Shown here: positions 33,402-41,803 of the stretch, one piece after another
How positions within the stretch are numbered: the stretch's first letter is position 1
Layout: each line of letters opens with the position of its first letter
NCBI GenBank assembly: GCA_016721185.1
Contig: JADKIP010000015.1
Coordinates: 452,950-516,949, forward strand
DNA: 64,000 bases
DNA from: Candidatus Dechloromonas phosphorivorans
Lineage (GTDB): Bacteria; Pseudomonadota; Gammaproteobacteria; Burkholderiales; Rhodocyclaceae
Reading direction: 5' to 3'
Translations under genes and position numbers: made by a program
Notes under the pieces: model-generated
Told to the model about the DNA's origin: nothing
Seen by the model: only the letters and a program-made list of their open reading frames with translations
Database searches by the model: none

Positions 33402-34261
33402 TTGACCTGAAGTTTGCCAGTGGCCAGCCCGGCGTCGCGGATTGGCTTGTAAAACGCGTTATCGCGGCTGACGAAACCGGTGTAATGCGCCGGCAACAGA
33501 TTGGGCTGGATTTTCAGCGCCTCGCCGACCCCGTTCAGGGCGCTTTGCAATTGCTTGATCAGGGCGGCATCACCGCTCAAGGTCTTGCTGACGGCAAAAG
33601 CATCGTTCGGCAGCGGAGCCGAGGTCCAGATGATTTTCGACAACTCCGGTTTGATCAGCCCCTGTTCAATCATCGCGTTGCGGTTACGGTTGTAGTCGGC
33701 GCCGGCATCGAGCACGCCCTGCGTGACCTGTGTTTCGATCGCCTGATGCGAGGTGTGTACCACTTTGCTGAAATAGCCTTCCGGCGTAATGCCCTGCGTC
33801 ATCAGGTAATGCAGCGGGATCAGGTAGCCCGAAGTCGAGCCCTTGTCGCCGAAGGCAAAGGTCCGGCCCTTGAGGTCGGCTGGCGAGTTGATGCCGGAAT
33901 TCGGGTGGGTGATCATGATGGCGAAATACTCGGGTTTGCCGTCATAAAGAATGGTCGAAATGACCTGCGCCCCGGCCTGATGATTGGCCAGCACATACCC
34001 CCACGGCCCCATCAGCGCCAAATCGGTTTCGCCATTGGCCAGCGATTTGGCCAGACCTTCCCAGCTATCCACCGTGCGCAGTTCGACCGGGCGGTTGAGC
34101 TTGGCGGAAAGATAGTTGGCCAGCGGGCGATAGGTGGCGTCATTTTTCTCGCGGTCGGGCTGGAATAGGCCAACGCCGAGTTTCAGCGGCGGTTCGGCTG
34201 CCAGCGCGGGGTTGGCGAAGGCGGTGATGAGGAGAGCCAGAGCGGTGGCGAGGGGAGCCAA
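33398..34261 (-). CDS. Phosphonate/selenate-type ABC transporter substrate-binding protein
   Basis: 287-residue periplasmic binding protein of the PhnD-like group. After the signal peptide (TALALLITAFANPALAAEPP) the mature part starts KLGVGLFQPDREKNDATYRPL and shows LALMGPWGYVLANHQAGAQ, TFAFGDKGSTSGYLIP and VLDAGADYNRNRNAM. The family known from memory as 'putative selenate ABC transporter substrate-binding protein' (TIGR04553) has this form and is found near selD; I could not search to confirm. The start is TTG at 34261. The signal peptide lacks a basic N-region, and in-frame codons upstream (reading IPRLFATA after a stop) would supply one, so the start may lie about 24 nt upstream at a rare codon or behind an indel. 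Confidence 0.8.
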   Translation of the reverse strand: MAPLATALALLITAFANPALAAEPPLKLGVGLFQPDREKNDATYRPLANYLSAKLNRPVELRTVDSWEGLAKSLANGETDLALMGPWGYVLANHQAGAQVISTILYDGKPEYFAIMITHPNSGINSPADLKGRTFAFGDKGSTSGYLIPLHYLMTQGITPEGYFSKVVHTSHQAIETQVTQGVLDAGADYNRNRNAMIEQGLIKPELSKIIWTSAPLPNDAFAVSKTLSGDAALIKQLQSALNGVGEALKIQPNLLPAHYTGFVSRDNAFYKPIRDAGLATGKLQVK

Positions 34262-34324
34262 GGCGGTGGCGAAGAGGCGTGGAATATGGGTTCAAGAGGA
34301 TTCCTTTTTTGCTCAATTTAATTT

Positions 34325-34384
34325 GTCATCCCGCGTAGGCGGGAATCCACGCGGTGGCTGGATCCCCGCCTGCGCGGGGATGAC
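34325..34384. repeat. Intergenic palindromic repeat of the 'PAQAGIQ' type
   Basis: GTCATCCCGCG..GGCGGGAATCCA (34325-34349) and its imperfect inverted copy TGGATCCCCGCC..GCGGGGATGAC (34359-34384) bracket about 9 bases. On the minus strand it reads IPAQAGIQ, the telltale translation of a widespread proteobacterial intergenic palindrome. It lies between the ABC transporter start and the arsS end. Confidence 0.8.
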
Positions 34385-34460
34385 GGGTGATGTTTTCGGG
34401 ATGACGGGTGCGGCTTTTGGGATGAAAGCTGCGGTTTTTGGGGTTACGGGTGCGTGTTCA
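34377..34460. repeat. Four 21-bp tandem repeats
   Basis: Units begin at 34377, 34398, 34419 and 34440, each starting GGGATGACGGGTG or a degenerate form and ending in a T-rich TTTTC/TTTT. The first unit overlaps the end of the palindrome, so the array seems to have grown from its right arm. On the minus strand it would read as 7-residue units (PVIPKTS-like), but no start or ribosome site supports translation. Confidence 0.75.
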
Positions 34461-34506
34461 GGTGCATCGGCTACTTGCCGGGCCAAGATGCAAGCCCGTT
34501 CATCAC

Positions 34507-35511
34507 CTAATGCGTCGCCAACGATTGCCCTTGTCCAGCTGTTTCGTCGGCCACCAGCGCCCCGCCGCAACTGCTGCCTTGTCCGGCGGTGCAGCCGTAG
34601 CAATGATCGGCAATTCGGATTGGCCGGTTGGTCAGATCAGTCTCGAGCAGTGCTGAGAGCTGTAGCGGTTTGGCCGCTTCGCCACCCAGCGTCAGGCCCA
34701 GCATCTGGTTGAAGTCGCAGTCATAGACATCGCCTTGCCAACCAACCGAAATCAGCGTTTTGCACATTACGCCTTCGAGGTTTTCAGCTTTGTAAGCGCC
34801 TTTGAGTAGTTGCATGTAGCCGTGAAACTCGTTGCGCGTCACCAGTTGGCTGCCAAAACGCTGGATCGGCATGTTGGCGAGCGCGAACAAATGATTGAAA
34901 ACCACGCCGTAGCGGGTTGCCAGTTGTTCCTTGTAAGCCTCCTCCAGCGCTGCCTGATCCGGCGGCAGGGTGGGGCCGAGCGGGTTGTAGACCAGATTCA
35001 AAATGCGCCCGCTGCCGGGTAGACCGTAGCCCAGTGCGTTCAACTGGCGCAGGCCTTCCAGGCTGGCCTGAAAGACGCCGTCGCCGCGTTGTTTGTTGAC
35101 GTTTTCTTCAAGATAGCAGGGCAGCGAGGCAGTAATTTCGACCTGTTGTTCGGCTAAAAATGCAGCCGTGGTTTCATGGCCCGGTTCGCTCAGTATCGTC
35201 AGGTTGCAGCGATCAATCACGCGCAGGCCCAGGGCGCGCGCCGCAATCACCAGGCGGCGGAAGTGCGGGTTCATTTCGGGAGCGCCGCCGGTTAAATCCA
35301 GCGTCTGGATGCCTTGCCTGGCGGCAAAGGCGAGCAGGGTTTCCATCGTCGCCCAACTCATCTCCTCGGTCCGCTTGGGGCCGGCAGCGACGTGGCAGTG
35401 CAGGCAGGACTGGTTGCAACGGTAGCCGAGGTTGGCCTGCAGCGTATCCAGTGGGCGGCGGCGAATGGCGGGAAAGTCGGTTTTGATCAGCAGGGGAAAG
35501 GTGTCGCGCAT
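34507..35511 (-). CDS. arsS: ArsS-like radical SAM protein (selenodomain-associated)
   Basis: 334-residue radical SAM enzyme. The SAM [4Fe-4S] motif C-x3-C-x2-C is Cys32, Cys36, Cys39 (CNQSCLHC); LDLTGGAPEMNPHFRRLV follows. The C-terminal domain (DUF3641) carries a second cysteine set in DHCYGCTAGQGSSCGGAL, expected to bind an auxiliary cluster; in some members one of these cysteines is selenocysteine. The family is named for arsenosugar biosynthesis, but no ArsM-type methyltransferase is in this window, while selenium genes are all around. It has the third ECF-type promoter 25 nt upstream of its ATG. Confidence 0.87.
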   Translation of the reverse strand: MRDTFPLLIKTDFPAIRRRPLDTLQANLGYRCNQSCLHCHVAAGPKRTEEMSWATMETLLAFAARQGIQTLDLTGGAPEMNPHFRRLVIAARALGLRVIDRCNLTILSEPGHETTAAFLAEQQVEITASLPCYLEENVNKQRGDGVFQASLEGLRQLNALGYGLPGSGRILNLVYNPLGPTLPPDQAALEEAYKEQLATRYGVVFNHLFALANMPIQRFGSQLVTRNEFHGYMQLLKGAYKAENLEGVMCKTLISVGWQGDVYDCDFNQMLGLTLGGEAAKPLQLSALLETDLTNRPIRIADHCYGCTAGQGSSCGGALVADETAGQGQSLATH

Positions 35512-35535
35512 TGGTGTTCTCCGGTGGGCATATTC

Positions 35536-35565
35536 TTTAGTCGCGCCAGATCGGGATTTATTACA
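35536..35565 (-). promoter_or_regulatory. ECF-type promoter of arsS
   Basis: TGTAATAAA (35565-35557), 13-nt spacer, CGACTAAA (35543-35536) on the minus strand. One base differs from the other two sites in each box. Confidence 0.68.
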
Positions 35566-35710
35566 TATCTGCTAAAAAATCCTGCGCTTATTATTCGGCG
35601 TTATACTGATTTTAAGGGACGAGAGGCAATCTGCAGCGGGGTTTGGACCCCTCAAAACAGTGCAGGCAAGCCTCGATACAAAGTTGCTCAAATGAGGCTG
35701 GAAAGCATCA

Positions 35711-38658
35711 ATGCGCTTTAAAACAAAAACATCGTTACATGCCGCCCTCTGGCTGGTGATCGCCATTGCCACGGTGCCTACTCTGCTGCTTGCCTTTTTC
35801 GACTATCAGCAGAACCGGCGGGATGCGCTGCTCAGTGTTACCAATGATGCTCAGACCATGTTAACCATGGCGCGTTCCAGCGAGCAAGCGGCTGTCCGCG
35901 AGGTTCAGCAGTTGCTGCGTGTCATGGCCGGGGCGAACGAAATGCAGTCGGCCGACCCGGCGGCCTGCAATATGTTGGCGCAGCGCCTGATCAAATCAAG
36001 TAGCGATATATCCAATATGGGCGCGGTGACGCCTGACGGCCTTTGTCTTTTGCAGCGCCAGGCCAATCCCCGGTGTGGTGAATGTGGCCGATCGACAGTG
36101 GTTCAAGGATGCATTGATCAGTCCGGATTTTGCTCCCGGCCAGTTTCTGGTTGGCCGTATCTCGGGGCAGGCGGGAATTACCTTTAGCTACACCTTGCGG
36201 CATCCCGACGGCACGCCAAAAACCCTTTTTTTTGCTGCCAGCCAGCCAGCCTGGCTGGATCAACTGGTTGAGAACTTCAATCTACGCGAAGGCTGGGAGG
36301 CGACCTTGATGACCCGCAGCGGGCAAATCATCAGTCGCTACCCCAACCCGGAAAACTGGCGCTTGCATCAGGTCAGCCCACAAATGCTGAAGACTTTTCA
36401 GGCGGCTTTTGAGCAACCCGGTTTTGTCGGGGAATTGACTGGTTTTGACGGTTCACCGCGGGTGTATGGCGTGGCGCCGCTGCTGTCGACCGGCGGTGAG
36501 GTCTTTGTCATGATCGGCGCGCCGCTGGAGCGTTCGCTGGCCCAGGTTAACCGGGACGGAGTGAGGCGCCTGGCCACCTTGTTGATCATTACGCTGCTCT
36601 CTGCACTCTTTGCCCGGTTCTTTATTTATCGGCTGATTGAAACCTCCATCGGCACGCTGCGCCAGGCCGTCAAAAAGCTGGCCGATGGTCAGCTCGATAC
36701 TCGCGTCAGTGGCCTGGAGGCGGCCAGGGAGTTTGAAGAGTTGGGGCGTTGGCTTCAATGCGATGGCGGATACGCTCGAAAAGCGTGAGGCCGAGTTGCA
36801 GCGGCTTTCCAGTGCCATCGATCAAAGCCCGGAAAGCATTGTGATGACCGATCCGCAGGCCAACATTATTTATGTCAATAAAGCCTTCACCAGAGTGACC
36901 GGCTTTACGCCCGATGAAGTAATCGGGAAAAATCCGCGCATCCTGCAGTCCGGTGAAACGCAGCCTGGCACCCATCAGGACCTCTGGGCAACAGTGGCTG
37001 CCGGTAAAGTCTGGCGCGGCGAGTTCAGGAACAAGCGCAAGGACGGCTCGTTGTACGATGAGTTGGCGACTATTTCACCGATCATGCAGGCCGATGGCCG
37101 CGTCACCCATTACGTCGCGGTCAAGCAGGATGTGACCGAGAAGAAGCGCATGGCGGCGGAGCTTGAGGCGCACCGTAACCACCTTGAAGCGCTGGTGCAT
37201 TCGCGTACTTACGAACTTTCGGTGGCCAAGGATGCGGCCGAGGTCGCCAATCGCGCCAAGTCGACCTTCCTCGCCAACATGAGCCATGAGATCAGAACGC
37301 CGCTCAATGCCGTGCTCGGCCTCAGCCATTTGCTGGCGCATAGTCCGCTCTCGCCACAACAGCATGAGCGGCTGGACAAGATCGCCGGGGCCGGCAAGCA
37401 CCTGTTGCAAGTCATCAACGATATTCTCGATCTCGCCAAAATCGAGGCCGGTAAAGTCGATTTGCAATCCGGTATTTTCAGCCCGGCGGCGATCCTGCAG
37501 GAAGTGAATACCCTGATCAGCGACAGCGCCCAGAAAAAGGGCCTGAGCATTCATCTCGACCACGCCGGCCTGCCCGCCCGCGTCGTCGGCGACGCTACCC
37601 GGCTGCGCCAATCCCTGCTCAATCTGGCCGGGAATGCGGTCAAATTTACGACGCACGGCAGTATCTCCCTGCGCGGCGAGGTGCTGAGCGAAGACAAGGC
37701 GCGCTACCAGTTGCGCTTCATCGTTGAAGATACCGGGGCGGGCATCGCCCCGACCAAGCTGCCCTTGTTGTTCACCGCCTTTGAACAGCTCAATAATTCG
37801 GCCAGCCGGGAATTTGGCGGTACCGGGCTGGGCCTCGCCATCACCCGCCATCTGGCACGGCTGATGGGGGGCGAGGTCGGGGTGGAAAGCACGCTCGGGC
37901 AGGGCAGTTGTTTTTGGCTGACAATTCGCGTCGGCCGCAGCAATGCCAACGATCTGGCGGCCCATGTGGTGCCGGGGCTTTCGGCTGAAAGCACCTTGCT
38001 GCAGCGCCTCTTGCCGGCGCAAATCCTGCTGGCGGAGGATGATCCGATCAATGGCGAAGTGGCGGTTGAATTGCTGACCCGCGTCGGTTGCCAGGTGGAT
38101 GTTGCGGTCGACGGTGAAAAAGCGGCAAAAATGGCGGCCACCCGCAACTACGACCTGATCCTGATGGACATTCAGATGCCGGTGATGAACGGTTTCAAGT
38201 CCACTGATTTGATCCGCCAGTTGCCGCAGCATAAGAACACGCCGATTCTGGCGATGAGCGCCAATGTGATGCAGTCCGACCGGGAGCGCAGCCTGCGTCA
38301 TGGCATGAATGATTTCGTGCCCAAGCCGGTTGATCCCGAGCAGCTTTACGCCACCTTGCTGCGCTGGCTGCCGATGGTGGAAAACGCGGCGCCGCCTGTC
38401 GCGCCGCCGGAAAAAGCCTATACGCCACTGCCGGCGGGCGAACTGGCGGCCAAACTCAAGGGCTTGGCCGAGTTGCTGGCCAGCGGCGATATCGCGTCCG
38501 CGGCGATGTTCTCGCAACTGGAAGCGCATCTGGCCCATCGTTTCGGCGCAGCAGTGGCGCCGCTGAAAGCGGCGATCAGCGAATTTGATTACGAGGTGGC
38601 GAATCAATTGCTGGCTGAATTGGTCGAGGCGGCACCAGAAATCGGTGGGATAGCCTGA
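35711..38658 (+). CDS. Hybrid sensor histidine kinase (two one-base frameshifts)
   Basis: Membrane kinase of about 980 residues once two frame changes are removed: an extra C in CCCC at 36068-36071 (reading NPGVVNVADRQWF when removed) and an extra T at 36749-36750 (reading LGRGFNAMADTLE). Order: TM helix (about 12-30), Cache-like periplasmic sensor, second TM helix, HAMP, PAS (AIDQSPESIVMTDPQANIIYVN), HisKA (NMSHEIRTPLN), HATPase (VEDTGAGI, GGTGLGLAI), receiver (LILMDIQMPVMNG) and a helical C-terminus of about 90 residues that may be an Hpt-like or dimer module. Both faults are single-base insertions in short runs, so likely sequence errors. The 5' part overlaps no other gene. Confidence 0.82.
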
Positions 38659-38749
38659 TGCCGGCTCGGGGCGACGAAAGGGCTCAAGTGCTGGATCGGC
38701 ACCCCGTGCAGGAAAACAGCGAAATCAGGAAACCTGGGGAGAGGTTCGC

Positions 38750-41700
38750 GTGAGTGATAGCGAGAAAGACAATTCGTCGAGTTGCGCCGCAAGTAACGAT
38801 TTGAGCAACGAGATAGGTAGCGATAGCAGCCGCGATGCCAGCCGAGATGCAAGCCGCCTCGCCAGCCACGGCCAGTATCCCAAGCCGTTGATTCTGGTCG
38901 TCGATGACTTGCCGGAGAATCTCGCCACCTTGTCGGCGATGGTGAGCGAAGACGGCGCCGATGTGCGCGTCGCCAACGCGGGGCCGGTTGCTTTGCGTTA
39001 CGCCCGCCTGGCGCCGCAGCCCGACCTCATCCTGCTCGACATCATGATGCCCGGCATGGATGGCCGGGCGGTGCTGGCCGAATTGCTGAAAGACCCGCAG
39101 ACCGCTCACATTCCGGTTATTTTCGTCACGGCACTGGGCGACGCGGAAGATGAAGAGCGCGGCCTGGAAGAAGGTGCGGTGGACTACATTGCCAAGCCGA
39201 TCAAACCGGCGGTGCTTCGGGCGCGGGTGCGGGCCCAGCTTGAGATCAAGCGCTCGCGCGAGTTGCAGGCAAATCAGCAGCAATGGCTGGCGGCGGAGGT
39301 TCAGCGCCGGGTCAGCGAGAACGCCCAGCTTGAGGCCAAACTGCAACTGACCATGGCCTCCACCGGGTTTGGCGTCTGGGAAATTGATCACACCTCGGGT
39401 CGGCTGGATTGGAACGAGTCGCTCTGCCAGATTTTCGGTGTAGCAAAAGGGCCGGAAGAGGCCCAGGATTTTCTGGCGATGATCCACCCGGAAGATCGGC
39501 CTCAGGTCGAAAAGTGCCTGAACTCGCTGCAAGTCAGCAGCGGCATTGTCCATGCTGAATACCGGGCGCAGAAGGCGGATGGTAGCTGGATATGGATCGA
39601 GGGGCGCGGCAAGGCCATTGCGGCTGATGCGGCCGGCCAGCCAGTGCGCTCCGTGGGGGTGATGAGCGACATCACCGTGCGCAAAACGGCGGAAGCGGAT
39701 CGACTGCTGGCCAGCGCGGTCTTGCAGGGTATCAGTGACGGAGTATGTATCACCGACGCGAAAAGCAATATCGTGCTGGTGAATGAGGCGTTCACGCAGG
39801 TCACCGGTTATGCCCAGGACGAGGTCTTGGGGCACAACCCGAAAATTCTGAAATCAGGTGTGCATGGGCCGGCGTTTTATCGGGAGATGTGGGAAAAAAT
39901 AGCGGCCTACGGCAACTGGCAGGGAGAAATCACCAATCGGCGCAAGGATGGTTCGCTAGTCAGTGAGTGGCTCAGTATTTCTGCGGTCACCCGCGCTGAC
40001 GCCAACGAAAAACACTATATCGGTATTTTCAGCGACCTTTCGGAGCGCCATCAAGCTGCCGAGCGCATCCAGTTTCTGGGCAGTTTCGATGCCCTGACCG
40101 GCTTGCCCAACCGCAATCTTTTCGCCGACCGGCTCGATCAGTCGCTGATTACGGCCCATCGCTTCGAGCGCAGTACCGCGGTCATCCTGCTCGATCTCGA
40201 CCGTTTTCGTCTGGTCAATGACACGCTCGGGCCGCCGGTCGGCGATGAGGTGCTGGTTGAAGTCGCGCGCCGGCTCAGCCTGCAGGTGCGCGACGGCGAC
40301 ACGGTTGGCCGGCGCAGCGGTAACGAATTCGGTTTCGTGATGGCCAACCTCGGGCACGAGCGCGACGCTATCGCCCTCGCCCAGCGCATGCTGGAAGCGA
40401 TTGCGGTGCCTTTTACCGTCAACGGCCATGCCACGGTGATCACCGCCAGTATCGGCATCAGCGTGGCGCCGAAAAACGGCGAAACCGGCGCGGTGCTGTT
40501 GAAATCGGCCGACGCCGCCCTGTTGCGCGCCAAGTTGGCTGGGCGCAACACCTTCCGTTTTTACTCGCCGGATATGGATGCCGACGCCGCCCGTCGGCTC
40601 GGGCTGGAAGTCGAGTTGCGCGAAGCGCTGGCGCGCAATGAACTGACGGTGTTTTACCAGCCGCAAATCAGCCTCGATAGCGGCCAGATGATCGGGATGG
40701 AAGCCTTGTTGCGCTGGAAGAGCGCGGCGTTCGGCAATGTCTCGCCGGTCGAATTCATTCCGATTGCCGAAGAGTGCGGGCTGATCATTCCGATTGGCGA
40801 ATGGGTGCTGCGCACGGCTTGCATGCAAACCCGGCAGTGGCTCGATCTTGGCCTGCTGCCGCTGCGGGTTGCGGTCAACCTCTCGGCGCGGCAGTTTTCC
40901 CAGCCCAATCTGGCGGTTGTGGTGCGCGAGGCGCTGGCCCAGAGTGGCTTGCCCGCCGCCGCACTGGAACTGGAAATTACCGAAAGTGCCTTCATTGACG
41001 ATGTCGATCAGGCGGTTGCCATTTGTCGCGAATTGAAAAATGTCGGGGTCAAACTGTCGCTGGACGACTTTGGTACCGGCTATTCCTCGCTCGCCTATAT
41101 CTCGCGTTTCCCCTTCGATAAGCTCAAGATTGACCAGGGTTTTGTCCGCGACATTATCGAAAATCCGGTCAATGCCGCGATTGCGACCGCCGCCATCGTC
41201 ATGGCGCGCAGCCTGAACCTGACCGTGCTGGCCGAAGGGGTGGAAACCGAGGCGCAGGCCAGTTTTCTGCGCAGCCGGCGCTGTGATGCGATGCAGGGTT
41301 ACCTGTTCAGCCGCCCCTTGCCGGCTGAGGAGTTTGCCCCGCTGCTGCTCGGCAACAAGCACTTGCCGATTTTTGACCAGCCGCGCGCGAACGCCCAGAC
41401 CTTGCTGCTGCTCGATGACGAGCCGAATATCCTGAATTCGCTCAGCCGTTTGCTGCGCCGCGAGGGTTACACCATTCTGACCGCCGGTTCATCGACCGAA
41501 GCCTTTGAAATGATGGCGAAACAACCGGCCCAGGTGGTGATTTCCGACCAGCGCATGCCGGATATGTCGGGCACCGAGTTTTTGTCGCGCATTCGCCAGC
41601 TTTACCCGGACACCATCCGCATGGTGCTGACCGGTTATACCGATCTTGAGTCGGTGACCGGCGCGATCAATCGCGGCGCCATCTACAAATTCCTGACTAA

Positions 41701-41803
41701 ACCCTGGGACGACGACCAGTTGCGCGAGCAGATTCGGGAAGCTTTCCGGATGGCAAAAAATCTGCAGAGCGGCCATGTTTCCGGCTCGGGAAAGGCGCCA
41801 TGA
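38750..41803 (+). CDS. REC-PAS-PAS-GGDEF-EAL-REC protein (predicted c-di-GMP phosphodiesterase)
   Basis: 1017-residue soluble protein, GTG start. Domains: Ser-rich N-terminus (1-40); receiver with Asp97 (LLDIMMPGMDG); PAS (about 195-305); PAS (about 320-440); GGDEF domain whose signature is degenerate (SGNEF at 523-527), so cyclase activity is unlikely; EAL domain with Glu651 in MEALLRW, NLSARQF, ITESAF, SLDDFGTGYSSL and LAEGVET, all intact, so c-di-GMP hydrolysis is predicted; second receiver with Asp933 (VVISDQRMPDMSG). Two receivers at opposite ends of one EAL enzyme is unusual. First of a coupled series of signalling genes; its stop overlaps the next start. Confidence 0.9.
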   Translation: MSDSEKDNSSSCAASNDLSNEIGSDSSRDASRDASRLASHGQYPKPLILVVDDLPENLATLSAMVSEDGADVRVANAGPVALRYARLAPQPDLILLDIMMPGMDGRAVLAELLKDPQTAHIPVIFVTALGDAEDEERGLEEGAVDYIAKPIKPAVLRARVRAQLEIKRSRELQANQQQWLAAEVQRRVSENAQLEAKLQLTMASTGFGVWEIDHTSGRLDWNESLCQIFGVAKGPEEAQDFLAMIHPEDRPQVEKCLNSLQVSSGIVHAEYRAQKADGSWIWIEGRGKAIAADAAGQPVRSVGVMSDITVRKTAEADRLLASAVLQGISDGVCITDAKSNIVLVNEAFTQVTGYAQDEVLGHNPKILKSGVHGPAFYREMWEKIAAYGNWQGEITNRRKDGSLVSEWLSISAVTRADANEKHYIGIFSDLSERHQAAERIQFLGSFDALTGLPNRNLFADRLDQSLITAHRFERSTAVILLDLDRFRLVNDTLGPPVGDEVLVEVARRLSLQVRDGDTVGRRSGNEFGFVMANLGHERDAIALAQRMLEAIAVPFTVNGHATVITASIGISVAPKNGETGAVLLKSADAALLRAKLAGRNTFRFYSPDMDADAARRLGLEVELREALARNELTVFYQPQISLDSGQMIGMEALLRWKSAAFGNVSPVEFIPIAEECGLIIPIGEWVLRTACMQTRQWLDLGLLPLRVAVNLSARQFSQPNLAVVVREALAQSGLPAAALELEITESAFIDDVDQAVAICRELKNVGVKLSLDDFGTGYSSLAYISRFPFDKLKIDQGFVRDIIENPVNAAIATAAIVMARSLNLTVLAEGVETEAQASFLRSRRCDAMQGYLFSRPLPAEEFAPLLLGNKHLPIFDQPRANAQTLLLLDDEPNILNSLSRLLRREGYTILTAGSSTEAFEMMAKQPAQVVISDQRMPDMSGTEFLSRIRQLYPDTIRMVLTGYTDLESVTGAINRGAIYKFLTKPWDDDQLREQIREAFRMAKNLQSGHVSGSGKAP

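Noticed and set aside
34377..34460. Possible CRISPR array
   Set aside because: Units are contiguous 21-mers with no spacers and no cas genes nearby.
34313..34603. 96-residue minus-strand frame with PVIPKTS/PAQAGIQ units
   Set aside because: It is a translation of the palindromic and tandem repeats; no start signal, and it runs into arsS in a different frame.
37075..38607. 510-residue minus-strand frame opposite the 35.7-kb kinase
   Set aside because: Shadow of the HisKA/HATPase/receiver coding region, no recognisable protein.
39956..41362. 468-residue minus-strand frame opposite the GGDEF-EAL gene
   Set aside because: Shadow frame; the plus strand has full domain evidence.
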